Assembly: GCA_014729595.1 (NCBI GenBank)
Contig: WJJU01000382.1
Span: 1 to 16,030, forward strand
DNA: 16,030 nucleotides
Reading direction: 5' to 3'
DNA from: Chitinivibrionales bacterium
GTDB lineage: Bacteria > Fibrobacterota > Chitinivibrionia > Chitinivibrionales > WJMI01
The translations under genes were made by a program, and so were the position numbers. Every line of letters starts with the position of its first letter. Position 1 is the first letter of the stretch. Shown piece by piece: positions 7,839-15,462 of the stretch. The notes under the pieces are model-generated. The model saw only the letters and a program-made list of their open reading frames with translations. It was not told the DNA's origin and ran no database searches.

Positions 7839-8382
7839 GAGCCGTCTCCTCGTCGGTGCGGGCGGCGCCGCGAAGTTCATTCAATTCCGTCTGAAGAGTT
7901 TCGAGATTCTCGTTTGCGCGTACCAAACGTTTGCAGACGAGACGGGCGATATTGCCGACAACTTTAACGGCCAAGCGCGGACTCTGCTCGGTTAAGTGCT
8001 CCAAATCCGGCTTTCCCAAGGCAAGCATGACCGTATCGCGTGTCGTGCGCGCCGAAGCGCTGCGGGGCATTTCATCGATCAATGCAAGTTCGCCGAAAAA
8101 GCTGCGCTCTTTCACAAAGGCAAGGTTTACCGTATGGTCGTCCCCTATCCGCTTTTGAATAACGACTTCGCCCTCTTTAACGATATACATCCCCGCCCCG
8201 GGCATCCCCTCTTCAAAAACAAGCTCGTCGGCCCGGTAACGGCGCAAGTGAAGTCGGCGCTCGATCTGAAGAAGTTCGTTCGAAGAAAGCCCTTCGAAGG
8301 CGGGAAGCGTGCGAAGAAGTTCAACCATGTCGCGCTTTTCGGCCGGTGGCCCGAAAATATAGGTCCACAGGGGATTGTCCAC
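7825..8382 (-). CDS. Cyclic-nucleotide-binding domain protein without a DNA-binding domain
   Basis: 185 residues from a GTG start with GGAGG five bases upstream. Residues about 20-145 form one CRP-type cNMP-binding domain: LPAFEGLSSNELLQIERRL at its start, VFEEGMPGAGMYIVKEGEV (55-73), and the phosphate-binding cassette FGELALIDEMPRSASART (96-113), whose Glu98 and Arg107 are the usual cNMP contacts. After the domain there is only a charged helix, probably a coiled coil (about 147-172), and a hydrophilic tail; no helix-turn-helix is present, so it is not a CRP/FNR transcription factor. It probably senses cAMP, cGMP or a similar ligand and acts through a partner, perhaps the overlapping AI-2E membrane protein; that link is inference. 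It lies 50 bases after ftsY. Confidence 0.92.
   Translation of the reverse strand: MDNPLWTYIFGPPAEKRDMVELLRTLPAFEGLSSNELLQIERRLHLRRYRADELVFEEGMPGAGMYIVKEGEVVIQKRIGDDHTVNLAFVKERSFFGELALIDEMPRSASARTTRDTVMLALGKPDLEHLTEQSPRLAVKVVGNIARLVCKRLVRANENLETLQTELNELRGAARTDEETAHGDR
7846..7850 (-). promoter_or_regulatory. Shine-Dalgarno that fixes the AI-2E start
   Basis: AGGAG on the minus strand, seven bases before the ATG at 7838 and inside the 3' end of the preceding coding region. It decides between that start and the one at 7880. Confidence 0.75.
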
Positions 8383-8432
8383 ACATTCCTCCGTAAAATC
8401 AAAGCCAAACTATCCGAATATCGAACGACTTC

Positions 8433-9344
8433 TTACTCCTCGTCCAAATTCCCGAACATCGCTTCCACATAGCTGTCCGGATCGAAATCCTGAAGATCGG
8501 CGATACCTTCACCCACCCCGATCTTGCGGATCGGTACGTTCAGTTTGCGCGTCAGCGAAAGCGCCATCCCCCCCTTCGCGGTACCGTCGAGCTTGGTAAT
8601 CACCAGCCCCGTCAGCCCCAGCGCCTTGTGAAACGTCTCGGCCTGTTTCAGCGCATTCTGCCCGGTCGTCGCATCCACCACCAGAAGAATCTCGTTGGGT
8701 GCGTGCGGCGTGTTGCGTTTCATCACCCGCACAATTTTGTCGAGTTCGTTCATGAGATTTACTTTAGTATGAAGACGGCCGGCGGTGTCGAGCAGCAAGA
8801 CATCCGCCCGTCGCGATTTCGCCGCCTCTAAAGCATCGTAAGCCACCGACGCCGCATCGGCGCCCTCATGCTGCGATACGAATGCGGCATCGGTCCGCTC
8901 CGCCCAAATCTTCAGTTGCTCGATCGCCCCGGCCCGGAACGTGTCGGCGGCACCCAGCATGACACTTTTATGCTGCTCTCTGAGTTCCCGCGCCATTTTA
9001 CCGATCGTGGTTGTCTTCCCGACCCCGTTGACCCCAACGACCAGAATAACCCACGGTCGCGGCGGGAATTCGTCGTGAAGCTTGACAACGCGAAGATCGG
9101 AGGCCAGCATCTCTTTCAGCAACTTGTAGGCGTCCTCGGCCGTCCGCGCGCCGTGCTCGTCGATCCGCCGCGACAAGCGCTCTATAATGTCAAGGGTCGT
9201 ATCGACACCGACATCGGCCGCAATAAGCGCTTCTTCGAGCGAATCGTAAAACGATTGATCAAAAGCGGTATCGCGACCCACAATCTGTGCGATCTGTGCC
9301 CGCGTTTTGCTCAGTCCACTCTTAAGACGAGAGAATACGTTCAT
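8433..9344 (-). CDS. ftsY: Signal recognition particle receptor FtsY
   Basis: 303 residues: the NG core of the SRP-receptor GTPase without the long acidic A domain of enteric FtsY. It docks ribosome-SRP complexes at the inner membrane for co-translational insertion. Motifs: P-loop GVNGVGKT (104-111), DTFRAGA (134-140), DTAGR (186-190), TKLDGTAKGG (250-259) and GVGEGIADLQDF (276-287), the last typical of FtsY rather than Ffh. There is no M domain, which also rules out Ffh. The N-terminal helix (MNVFSRLKSGLSKTRAQI) is amphipathic and basic and may give membrane contact. The start has AGAGG nine bases upstream, just below a 7-bp hairpin. It heads a three-gene block; the 251 bases before it contain no gene, and no strong promoter could be defined there. 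Confidence 0.97.
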   Translation of the reverse strand: MNVFSRLKSGLSKTRAQIAQIVGRDTAFDQSFYDSLEEALIAADVGVDTTLDIIERLSRRIDEHGARTAEDAYKLLKEMLASDLRVVKLHDEFPPRPWVILVVGVNGVGKTTTIGKMARELREQHKSVMLGAADTFRAGAIEQLKIWAERTDAAFVSQHEGADAASVAYDALEAAKSRRADVLLLDTAGRLHTKVNLMNELDKIVRVMKRNTPHAPNEILLVVDATTGQNALKQAETFHKALGLTGLVITKLDGTAKGGMALSLTRKLNVPIRKIGVGEGIADLQDFDPDSYVEAMFGNLDEE

Positions 9345-9359
9345 CGATAAATACCTCTA

Positions 9360-9376
9360 AGCCGGTCCAACCGGCT
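9360..9376 (-). promoter_or_regulatory. Hairpin next to the ftsY ribosome-binding site
   Basis: On the minus strand AGCCGGT, spacer TGG, ACCGGCT is a perfect 7-bp inverted repeat. It ends directly before the AGAGG (9358-9354) that serves ftsY, so in the mRNA it would sit immediately upstream of the ribosome-binding site. It may stabilise the leader or bind a regulator; no T-run follows, so it is not a terminator. Confidence 0.45.
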
Positions 9377-9595
9377 CCAATAAGGTTGATGGATAAATAA
9401 CATTCCCGGATGTCCATTGTGCATTGCATTCGTCCACATACCGGGATCAGGATATCGCGTCACGGTGCCCGCCGACTCGAACCTCGTATGCTTCACGGCT
9501 CCGCATTAGCCACCGTAACGACGCCAATGATTCAGCAAGGCGCTTTGATCACCAACATTGTTTTTCGGTATTCGAGTAACAAAACCAAGCAATGC

Positions 9596-10447
9596 TCACC
9601 CGAAAAATTGCATCATCGACTCCAACCTGCGCTCGTCGTCCAGAGCGTCGCGCGCGATCACACGAAGACGTTCGGGTTCGAGGCCGACTATGGCAATCGC
9701 CTGTTCGTCGAGCGGCGGAACGGCCTCGCCGGGGAGAACCTGAAGGCCCAAAAGATGGGCGATCGTGTCGCACAAGTGGACAACCGCCACCAAACGGGTA
9801 AACGTGCGTTCTTCGGAGGGCACGTGGTGTTTCTCAACCGCCGCGGCGAGATCCGGCGGAAACGCCCATCTTTTTGCTAAAAGCCCCCCCACGGCGGTAT
9901 GGGCTTCCGCTCCCCTTTCATTCGTGCAGTACGCCCCCCCGGAGCGCCTGCAAAACTCGGCAAGGTCCCGCACCGATGCTGGGTTACAAACCGCTGCGAC
10001 AAGTTTGCCTATATCATGAAGAAGTCCCGCGCAAAAGGATTCGCCCTCATCTATCGGCTCGTAGCGCCTAAGGTGACGAGCCACCGATTCGCACACAATA
10101 CCAACCGTCACCGAATGTTTCCAGAAATCCGCAAGACTCAACGGAGAATCGGTGTGGCGGGGCATGATCCCACCAACCGCCACCCCCATCACCAGCGCAT
10201 GTATTCTTCGCATGCCGAGAAGAACTACGGCGTTTTGAAGACTCGAGACAGTCCGGGGGATACCGATGTAGGCGGAGTTGGCCAAGCGAAGAGTCCTGCC
10301 GGAAATTACCGGATCCAGCTTCAGGGCGTCAACTACGTCGGCGGCCGATGAGTCAGGGTCGGCCAAAATGCCGCGAATGCGCCCGAGAACCGGCGAAGGC
10401 GACGGGAGCGCATCGATTCTGCTCTCCAAAGCGGCGCCACGATCCAT
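9596..10447 (-). CDS. HDOD-domain signalling protein (second of a tandem pair)
   Basis: 283 residues. The HDOD domain (PF08668, an HD-like output/signalling module found with receivers and diguanylate cyclases) covers about residues 10-210: IDALPSPSPVLGRI, LDPVISGRTLRLANSAYIGI (44-63), VSSLQNAVVLLG (67-78), FWKHSVTVGIVCE (108-120), LLHDIGKL (142-149, His144-Asp145) and a late VEKHH (204-208). There is no attached receiver, GGDEF or HD-GYP domain. It starts six bases after the preceding HDOD gene stops, with GGGGAG nine bases before the ATG, so the two are co-translated. It resembles that neighbour closely in the RLANSA..GIPRT segment and is probably a tandem duplicate. Its partner and output are unknown. 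Confidence 0.92.
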   Translation of the reverse strand: MDRGAALESRIDALPSPSPVLGRIRGILADPDSSAADVVDALKLDPVISGRTLRLANSAYIGIPRTVSSLQNAVVLLGMRRIHALVMGVAVGGIMPRHTDSPLSLADFWKHSVTVGIVCESVARHLRRYEPIDEGESFCAGLLHDIGKLVAAVCNPASVRDLAEFCRRSGGAYCTNERGAEAHTAVGGLLAKRWAFPPDLAAAVEKHHVPSEERTFTRLVAVVHLCDTIAHLLGLQVLPGEAVPPLDEQAIAIVGLEPERLRVIARDALDDERRLESMMQFFG

Positions 10448-10453
10448 AATCGC

Positions 10454-11341
10454 TCACTCCCCGCCACGCACGACCGAAAAAAATTCGGAAGACTTCTCAA
10501 CGCACTGCTTGACCTCTTCAAGCAGCCTCGCCCACTTTCCGTCATCGATCCCCAAAATACTCCTTGCCTCCGGCCACATACCCGGCGCGACCTCTCCATC
10601 CCAAAGATCGACGCCCCCCGCATGCGCAAGAAGATCGGCGACATGTACCAGTGTTACCATTTCGCGCGCTTTGTCGGCCGCCTCCGGGTCATGATGATAC
10701 ACTATCGAGTACTCCAGGTCAAGCGGCAACGCCCACCGATCCGCAAGAACTCGACCGATCCGCGCATGCGTTACTCCCATCACCGCACCTTCACTGCAAA
10801 ACAGCGACCTCTTTGTGGTTCGAGACTCATTGCAGGCCGCGGCAAACTCATCACGGCAAAACTCTTCAAATATCAGTTTCCCGATGTCGTGAAGAATACC
10901 GGCACAGAATGTGCTTTCGGGATCGATCATCAATGCGTGAATGTTACGGCGTGCGAAATTGCGCGCAATCATGGCCGTAACGATCGAATGACGCCAGAAC
11001 CGGTCGCGCCTGAAAGTTTTCGCGCCCCCGCCTTCACCAAACATCTCCATGACTGTCGCGCTGAGCGCTACCGAACGAAGCGTGTTGAAACCGAGTACTA
11101 CGACCGCGCTGGTAACGGAAGAGATGGTGCGGGGGATACCAAAAAAGGCGCTGTTGGCCAGTCTGAGGACCGTACTGGTGAGCCCCGGATCCTTTTCGAT
11201 CAACTCCGCGGCGTCGTCGGCCGATGTATCCGGTGAATTGACGACACGCACCAACCGCATGACGATCTCGGGAAGCGAAGGGAGGCGGTCGATTCGCTCC
11301 ACCATCGCCTTGTAACGCACGCTCTCCGGTAGTTCACTCAC
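10454..11341 (-). CDS. HDOD-domain signalling protein (first of a tandem pair)
   Basis: 295 residues from a GTG start that overlaps the mtaB stop in a GTGA junction (11341-11338), with AGGAG five bases upstream. The HDOD domain spans about residues 13-225: IDRLPSLPEIVMRL (17-30), EKDPGLTSTVLRLANSAFFG (49-68), ISSVTSAVVVLGF (73-85), FWRHSIVTAMIAR (115-127), ILHDIGKLIFEE (149-160, with His151-Asp152) and VYHHDPE (214-220). The remaining 70 residues are helical without another recognised domain. HDOD proteins act in signalling and developmental or stress control rather than as proven phosphodiesterases. Coupling to mtaB suggests coordinated synthesis, not necessarily shared function. Confidence 0.93.
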   Translation of the reverse strand: MSELPESVRYKAMVERIDRLPSLPEIVMRLVRVVNSPDTSADDAAELIEKDPGLTSTVLRLANSAFFGIPRTISSVTSAVVVLGFNTLRSVALSATVMEMFGEGGGAKTFRRDRFWRHSIVTAMIARNFARRNIHALMIDPESTFCAGILHDIGKLIFEEFCRDEFAAACNESRTTKRSLFCSEGAVMGVTHARIGRVLADRWALPLDLEYSIVYHHDPEAADKAREMVTLVHVADLLAHAGGVDLWDGEVAPGMWPEARSILGIDDGKWARLLEEVKQCVEKSSEFFSVVRGGE

Positions 11342-12648
11342 ACATTCTCCTCGGCGACGACGGTAGCTCTACACCTATCCCTGCGCGCATCGTAGTCCGA
11401 CGGTACAATCGTCAGCCATTCTCCGCGCCGCGCACTCGTTTCGGGTAATTCCACTCGGATATAATTGCCGGTAACGCCCATGACTGGGCTGCGTTTCTCG
11501 ACAATTATACGCTCGCGAACACCAATTACGCTTTCGACAAACCGCCGTCGGGTTGAGCGGACGGTATTTATGAGAAGCCGGCTTCTACGACGCTTCTCTT
11601 GTTCGTCTATTTGATTCGTGAACGTGGCCGCCGGGGTTCCCGGGCGCGGCGAGTACCGAAAGACATGACCGTAGCAGAAACCGATCCGCTCCACCCATCC
11701 GCGAGTCGTCTCAAACATGCCGTCGGACTCCCCGGGAAAACCCACGATAAAGTCACCGCCCACCGCCACCCGTGGAGCTTTTCGGCGAAATTCATGAAGC
11801 ATGACCGCGAATGACTCATGGTCGGCATAGGGGCGGCCCATCGCTTTAAGCACGGTCCCGCAGAGGCTTTGAACGCTGACATGCAGATGAGGACAAAGGC
11901 GGGTGTCACCGGCAACAAGGTCCAAAAGACGCGGCGTGACGTCGCGCGGGTCCAGAGAACTTAACCGTATGCGAAAATCGCGCGAAAGCCCAAGCATTTC
12001 TTCAACAAGCTCGGCCAATCCCCGCGCACCGTCCCTGTATTGACCGATATGAGTCCCCGTGAGAACTATCTCGCGAAAGCCGGCGTCGGCCGCGCCGATA
12101 CATCGTTCGATCACCTCGGTCCACGGGCGGGAGCGGGCGGGGCCGCGAAGCGAAGGGACAATGCAATAAGCGCACGTATAGTTGCACCCCTCTTGGATTT
12201 TCAGCGGGAACCGCGTTCGCGGTGTGTCGTTGGTATCGGGTATCGCTTCCCCTCCCCACACCGGTGCATCGGGCCGGGAATGGAAAACCGCCCCGTCGAC
12301 GTTGTCGATAATCGAAGCGATTCGATCTTTGTGCGCGTTGCCCACCACCCAACGGATGCGCGGATCCGCCGCCAGCGCCTCGGGACGCTGTTGCGCCAGG
12401 CATCCGGTGACCAATAACCGAGCACGGGGCGCTTTGCGGGCGACCGCGCCGATCAGTCGTCTGGTTTTGCTTTCCGAGCACGAAGTTACGGAGCAGGTGT
12501 TGATTACCACGACGTCCGCTTCGGTAATTTCTTCCATTAGCCGATAGCCGCGGGCCGCCAGCTCGGCCCCCAGCAGGGTTATCTCCTCTTGATTGGTGCG
12601 ACACCCGACCGATCTGAGCGCCACCGTTTTACCGTTTTTCGCCGTCAT
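11338..12648 (-). CDS. mtaB: tRNA t6A37 methylthiotransferase MtaB
   Basis: 436 residues from the ATG at 12648; upstream in-frame codons would push far into the STAS gene, and this start places VALRSVGCRTNQEE correctly at the N-terminus. MtaB is a radical-SAM enzyme converting t6A37 to ms2t6A37 in Lys-tRNA(UUU). The N-terminal UPF0004 domain has the three cluster cysteines Cys16 (VGCRTNQ), Cys52 (NTCSVT) and Cys83 (TGCLAQ). The radical-SAM motif CNYTCAYC gives Cys155, Cys159 and Cys162. A TRAM-like segment ends the protein (about 375-436). The sequence VTSCSESK and overall form fit MtaB better than MiaB or RimO, though paralogue assignment is not absolute. The 20-base overlap with the STAS gene and 4-base overlap with HDOD indicate one operon; no strong ribosome-binding site precedes it, consistent with coupling. 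Confidence 0.93.
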   Translation of the reverse strand: MTAKNGKTVALRSVGCRTNQEEITLLGAELAARGYRLMEEITEADVVVINTCSVTSCSESKTRRLIGAVARKAPRARLLVTGCLAQQRPEALAADPRIRWVVGNAHKDRIASIIDNVDGAVFHSRPDAPVWGGEAIPDTNDTPRTRFPLKIQEGCNYTCAYCIVPSLRGPARSRPWTEVIERCIGAADAGFREIVLTGTHIGQYRDGARGLAELVEEMLGLSRDFRIRLSSLDPRDVTPRLLDLVAGDTRLCPHLHVSVQSLCGTVLKAMGRPYADHESFAVMLHEFRRKAPRVAVGGDFIVGFPGESDGMFETTRGWVERIGFCYGHVFRYSPRPGTPAATFTNQIDEQEKRRRSRLLINTVRSTRRRFVESVIGVRERIIVEKRSPVMGVTGNYIRVELPETSARRGEWLTIVPSDYDARRDRCRATVVAEENV

Positions 12649-13363
12649 GAGATTCTCGTCGATCCCCCGGGGTATGCACCCAATCCGCCAGCGCTTCATC
12701 GATTGAATCGAACGTAGGCATTGCCTGGTGAATATTAAGCGTTTCAAAAAGATCGCGTACTATATAATTGGCGTTACAGAGCCGTATGCCGCCCCCCGTG
12801 TCCCTCACAAGCTTGTTCAAGCCCAATGCGACACTAACACTGAGACTGTCGAAAAAGGTGAGTTCTTCAAAATCAAGCAGTATCTTATTGTAACGGGCGA
12901 TCGCCAGCAGAAACTGTTGCTTGAAATAGCGCGATCCCAAAGGATGATTCATGATTCCGGACAAATGAAAGATGCAGACATCGCCGCGCTCTTCGCGTGT
13001 GATATCGAGCTTGATGTCTATCCCCGTATTGAATATGTCGACACTCGCATGCTGAACGCCTTCACCACGCTCGATATCGAATATCATGTCGAGTCCGGTC
13101 TCACAAAACAGATCGTACACAACACCCGAGAGTTTGCGAAGAACCAATGTTCCTTTGACATTTCGAATTTCTTTCGACAATGAAACGAGTGCGCCGATAC
13201 ACGAACTGTCCACGAACAGCGTGTTCTCCATATCCACGACGCAGCGGGTCACACCCTCCCGTTTGATGTGCTCGACAAGCTCAAGAAGTTCCCGTGATAT
13301 TCGTCCCTCGCATCGCGAAGGCAACCGGATAACCGAGACCTCTCCTTCTTTTTCTACATGCAT
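12629..13363 (-). CDS. Tandem STAS-domain protein (anti-sigma-factor-antagonist type)
   Basis: 244 residues with two STAS domains. The first (about 1-105) has RCVVDMENTLFVDSSCIGALV (40-60), ending in the strand-turn-helix that carries the phosphorylatable Ser of SpoIIAA-like proteins (DSS, 52-54). The second (about 117-232) has ILLDFEELTFFDSLSVSVAL (161-180), again with Asp-Ser (172-173), followed by GGGIRLCNANYIVRDLFETL (190-209). STAS antagonists bind anti-sigma kinases in partner-switching pathways; no such kinase or phosphatase is in the window. The usual Gly after DSS is Cys in the first copy and absent in the second, so phosphoregulation may differ. A strong GAGGGAGAGG precedes the ATG. 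It lies 173 bases after mutL and overlaps mtaB by 20 bases. Confidence 0.88.
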   Translation of the reverse strand: MHVEKEGEVSVIRLPSRCEGRISRELLELVEHIKREGVTRCVVDMENTLFVDSSCIGALVSLSKEIRNVKGTLVLRKLSGVVYDLFCETGLDMIFDIERGEGVQHASVDIFNTGIDIKLDITREERGDVCIFHLSGIMNHPLGSRYFKQQFLLAIARYNKILLDFEELTFFDSLSVSVALGLNKLVRDTGGGIRLCNANYIVRDLFETLNIHQAMPTFDSIDEALADWVHTPGDRRESHDGEKR

Positions 13364-13382
13364 GACCTCTCCCTCATCGAAT

Positions 13383-13403
13383 TCGGCCGTGCCCTTCGGC
13401 CGA
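13383..13403 (-). repeat. Inverted repeat between mutL and the STAS gene
   Basis: TCGGCCG (13383-13389), a 7-base spacer, and CGGCCGA (13397-13403) form a GC-rich 7-bp hairpin 20 bases before the STAS start codon. No T-run follows on the minus strand. It may limit read-through from mutL or shape the leader of the downstream genes. Confidence 0.45.
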
Positions 13404-13536
13404 GCGACGGTTCATAGTTGACGACAGCCGGCGAGTAGTGACGGGCCGCGAGTTTGGCGAACCCTCACCGCCTTCGCAATCCGCACACCCTTTTGTTCGT
13501 CAGGCACCATTCTCCCTCCATACGCCCCCCCGTGCT

Positions 13537-15357
13537 TTATCGCAGGAATCGGCGCGCAAGTTCATCGAGCGATATTCTCACCATCGTCGGGCGTCCGTGG
13601 GGGCAGGTATATGGATTTTGAGCGGCGAACAGACTATCCAGCAGCGAATTCATTTCTTCCTGCTTGAGTTCCTGCCCGAACTTGATTGCCGCCCCGCAGG
13701 CATACGCCGCCGCGAATCGTTTCTGCGACTCGGCATAAAACCGCGAAGAGGGTTCATCAGTCAAATACTCCACCATTTCTTGAATCGCGTCTTTCACCGC
13801 CGACTCCCTGAGGAATCCGACCGCCGGAATAGCCGATACGGCAATCGTATTGCCCCCCCAGTCCTGAATATCGAACCCCAAGGCCGCGAATTGCTTTCGT
13901 CCGCCCAGCACGACGGTTTTTTCGGACTTGGCCAACTCGACGACAACCGGGAACAGCAGACGCTGGGAGTCCGACGCCCCCCCGTCGAGATCCGCCAAAG
14001 CCTGCTCGAACAGTATGCGTTCGTGAGCCGCATGCTGGTCAATCAGTAGAATACCGTTTTTAATGGACGCCAGTATAAATCTTCGGTGGATTTGATAACA
14101 AGGAATCAGACTCCACCGCTCCTTTTGCCATTGTACACTTTTGTCGCCGCTCGGGTCAACGCCTTTGTCGGTTTGGCGCTCTTGCGGATCAGCCAACGAG
14201 AGAAGCGGCAACGACACTTGAACGCCTTTGTCGGCCCCGGAGGAATCCTCGGCATCGTCTTCGGCGGAGGAAGGAGTCGTTTCGGCGACCGTAAATGAAC
14301 GAGGCCGCGGTGGATCTAGGTTGAACGGAGGCCGCTCCGCCGAAGAAGGCGGTGTAATATGCTCAGCCACGCCTTCTTGCACCGTTCGATGAATGAATCC
14401 GAACATTTTACCCTCATCATCGAATTTGATTTTCTGCTTTGTGGGGTGCACGTTGACATCGATTCTTGTGGGATCGATATCAAGGAAACAGAACCATGAA
14501 GGTCGTCGGGAGTGCTCGATAAAGCGGGAGAACGCCTGACGAATCCCATAGGTTACCGAGTCGTTGTCTACCCGTCGAAGGTTAACATACAGATACTGGT
14601 GACGAGGGCGCGGGGTGGCGTCTTCGGGTGTGGACATATAGATTGTTGCCGACATGCTCGAGGATTCAGCGGTGCAGAGAACCAATTTTCGGGCGAATTG
14701 AGTACCCGCGGTCTGCGCGACACGCTCGAGTGCGTTTGCCGCCGGCGGCGTATCCATCAGCCTTTTTCCGTCAATGGACAGGGTAAAATGCACCGAAGGA
14801 AACGGAAGAACGAGCTGTTCGAAAGCCCGCGTGAGTGTCGTACGCTCCGCCTTGCGGCTTTTCATGAATTTTTTGCGGGCGGGCACATTATAAAAGAGAT
14901 CTCGGCAGGCGACGGTGGTGCCTTTGGTATGGCGCTCCGGTTCCAAGGCCGTCAGGCTACCGCCTTCACTGCGAATACGATACCCCAATCCCTCGTGCGA
15001 ATCGGCGCTCGTAATACTCAGCCGACTCACCGCTCCGATACTCGCCAACGCCTCTCCTCGAAAGCCCATGGTGCTGACCGCAAAGAGATCGTCGGCCGAA
15101 ACGATTTTGCTGGTTGCGTGGGGAAGAAGCGCCTTTTTCAGGTTTTCGGGACTCATCCCCTCGCCGTCGTCCGTGACCCGAATCGCCCCAAATCCCGCAT
15201 CTTCGATACTCACCTCAATCCGCGTCGCGCCGGCATCGAGAGCGTTCTCGACCAGTTCTTTCATTACCGAAGACGGACGCTCAACTACCTCGCCGGCGGC
15301 GATTTTTTCGACCACGGTCTGGGGAAGGACCCGGATTGTTCCGTCACGAAGTTCCAT
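13537..15357 (-). CDS. mutL: DNA mismatch repair protein MutL (endonuclease type)
   Basis: 606 residues. The N-terminal GHKL ATPase (about 1-330) has IRVLPQTVVEKIAAGEVVER (8-27), catalytic Glu34 and Mg-binding Asn38 (KELVENALDAGA), DDGEGM (63-68) and GFRGEALASI (98-107). A variable linker (about 335-405) follows. The C-terminal domain carries the nicking motif DQHAAHERILFE (440-451, the DQHA-x2-E-x4-E pattern) plus ACGAAIK (553-559) and CPHGRP (585-590), so it should be a manganese/zinc endonuclease as in bacteria without MutH. Possible beta-clamp contacts are QRLLFP (465-470, the usual position) and QVSLPL in the linker (380-385). The ATG at 15357 gives the standard N-terminus but has no clear Shine-Dalgarno. 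It is the first gene of the minus-strand run, with a large inverted repeat upstream. Confidence 0.97.
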   Translation of the reverse strand: MELRDGTIRVLPQTVVEKIAAGEVVERPSSVMKELVENALDAGATRIEVSIEDAGFGAIRVTDDGEGMSPENLKKALLPHATSKIVSADDLFAVSTMGFRGEALASIGAVSRLSITSADSHEGLGYRIRSEGGSLTALEPERHTKGTTVACRDLFYNVPARKKFMKSRKAERTTLTRAFEQLVLPFPSVHFTLSIDGKRLMDTPPAANALERVAQTAGTQFARKLVLCTAESSSMSATIYMSTPEDATPRPRHQYLYVNLRRVDNDSVTYGIRQAFSRFIEHSRRPSWFCFLDIDPTRIDVNVHPTKQKIKFDDEGKMFGFIHRTVQEGVAEHITPPSSAERPPFNLDPPRPRSFTVAETTPSSAEDDAEDSSGADKGVQVSLPLLSLADPQERQTDKGVDPSGDKSVQWQKERWSLIPCYQIHRRFILASIKNGILLIDQHAAHERILFEQALADLDGGASDSQRLLFPVVVELAKSEKTVVLGGRKQFAALGFDIQDWGGNTIAVSAIPAVGFLRESAVKDAIQEMVEYLTDEPSSRFYAESQKRFAAAYACGAAIKFGQELKQEEMNSLLDSLFAAQNPYTCPHGRPTMVRISLDELARRFLR

Positions 15358-15401
15358 AGGGCATTTTCGGGGACAAGGGTACTATAAGGTAGGTCACGCT
15401 C

Positions 15402-15462
15402 AAGAACCGACCGCGCTTGGGTGTAGTACAATATTACGACAGGTATGGAGCGGTCGGTTTTT
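15402..15462. repeat. Long inverted repeat upstream of mutL
   Basis: A perfect 10-bp pair, AACCGACCGC (15405-15414) and GCGGTCGGTT (15450-15459), extends by a G-U and two A-U pairs to about 13 bp. The 35-base spacer itself holds a small TGT-x-GTA..TAC-x-ACA hairpin (about 15422-15441). On the plus strand the stem ends in a T-run (15458-15462), which would make it an intrinsic terminator, though no plus-strand gene ends nearby. On the minus strand it sits 45-105 bases before mutL and could be its leader or an operator, or a late terminator for the gene at the right edge. Confidence 0.6.

Noticed and set aside
7839..7880. Upstream extension of the AI-2E gene to an ATG at 7880
   Set aside because: The ATG at 7838 has a clear AGGAG at ideal spacing and the added residues would be polar and non-conserved in type.
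9465..9500. A tRNA T-arm-like sequence, GGTTCGAGTC, on the minus strand in the gap between ftsY and the HDOD gene
   Set aside because: The flanking five-base arms do not pair (two mismatches in five) and no acceptor, D-arm or anticodon arm could be built around it.
12630..12747. Upstream extension of mtaB to an ATG at 12747
   Set aside because: It would overlap the STAS gene by over 100 bases and add 33 residues not expected in MtaB; the ATG at 12648 fits the family N-terminus.
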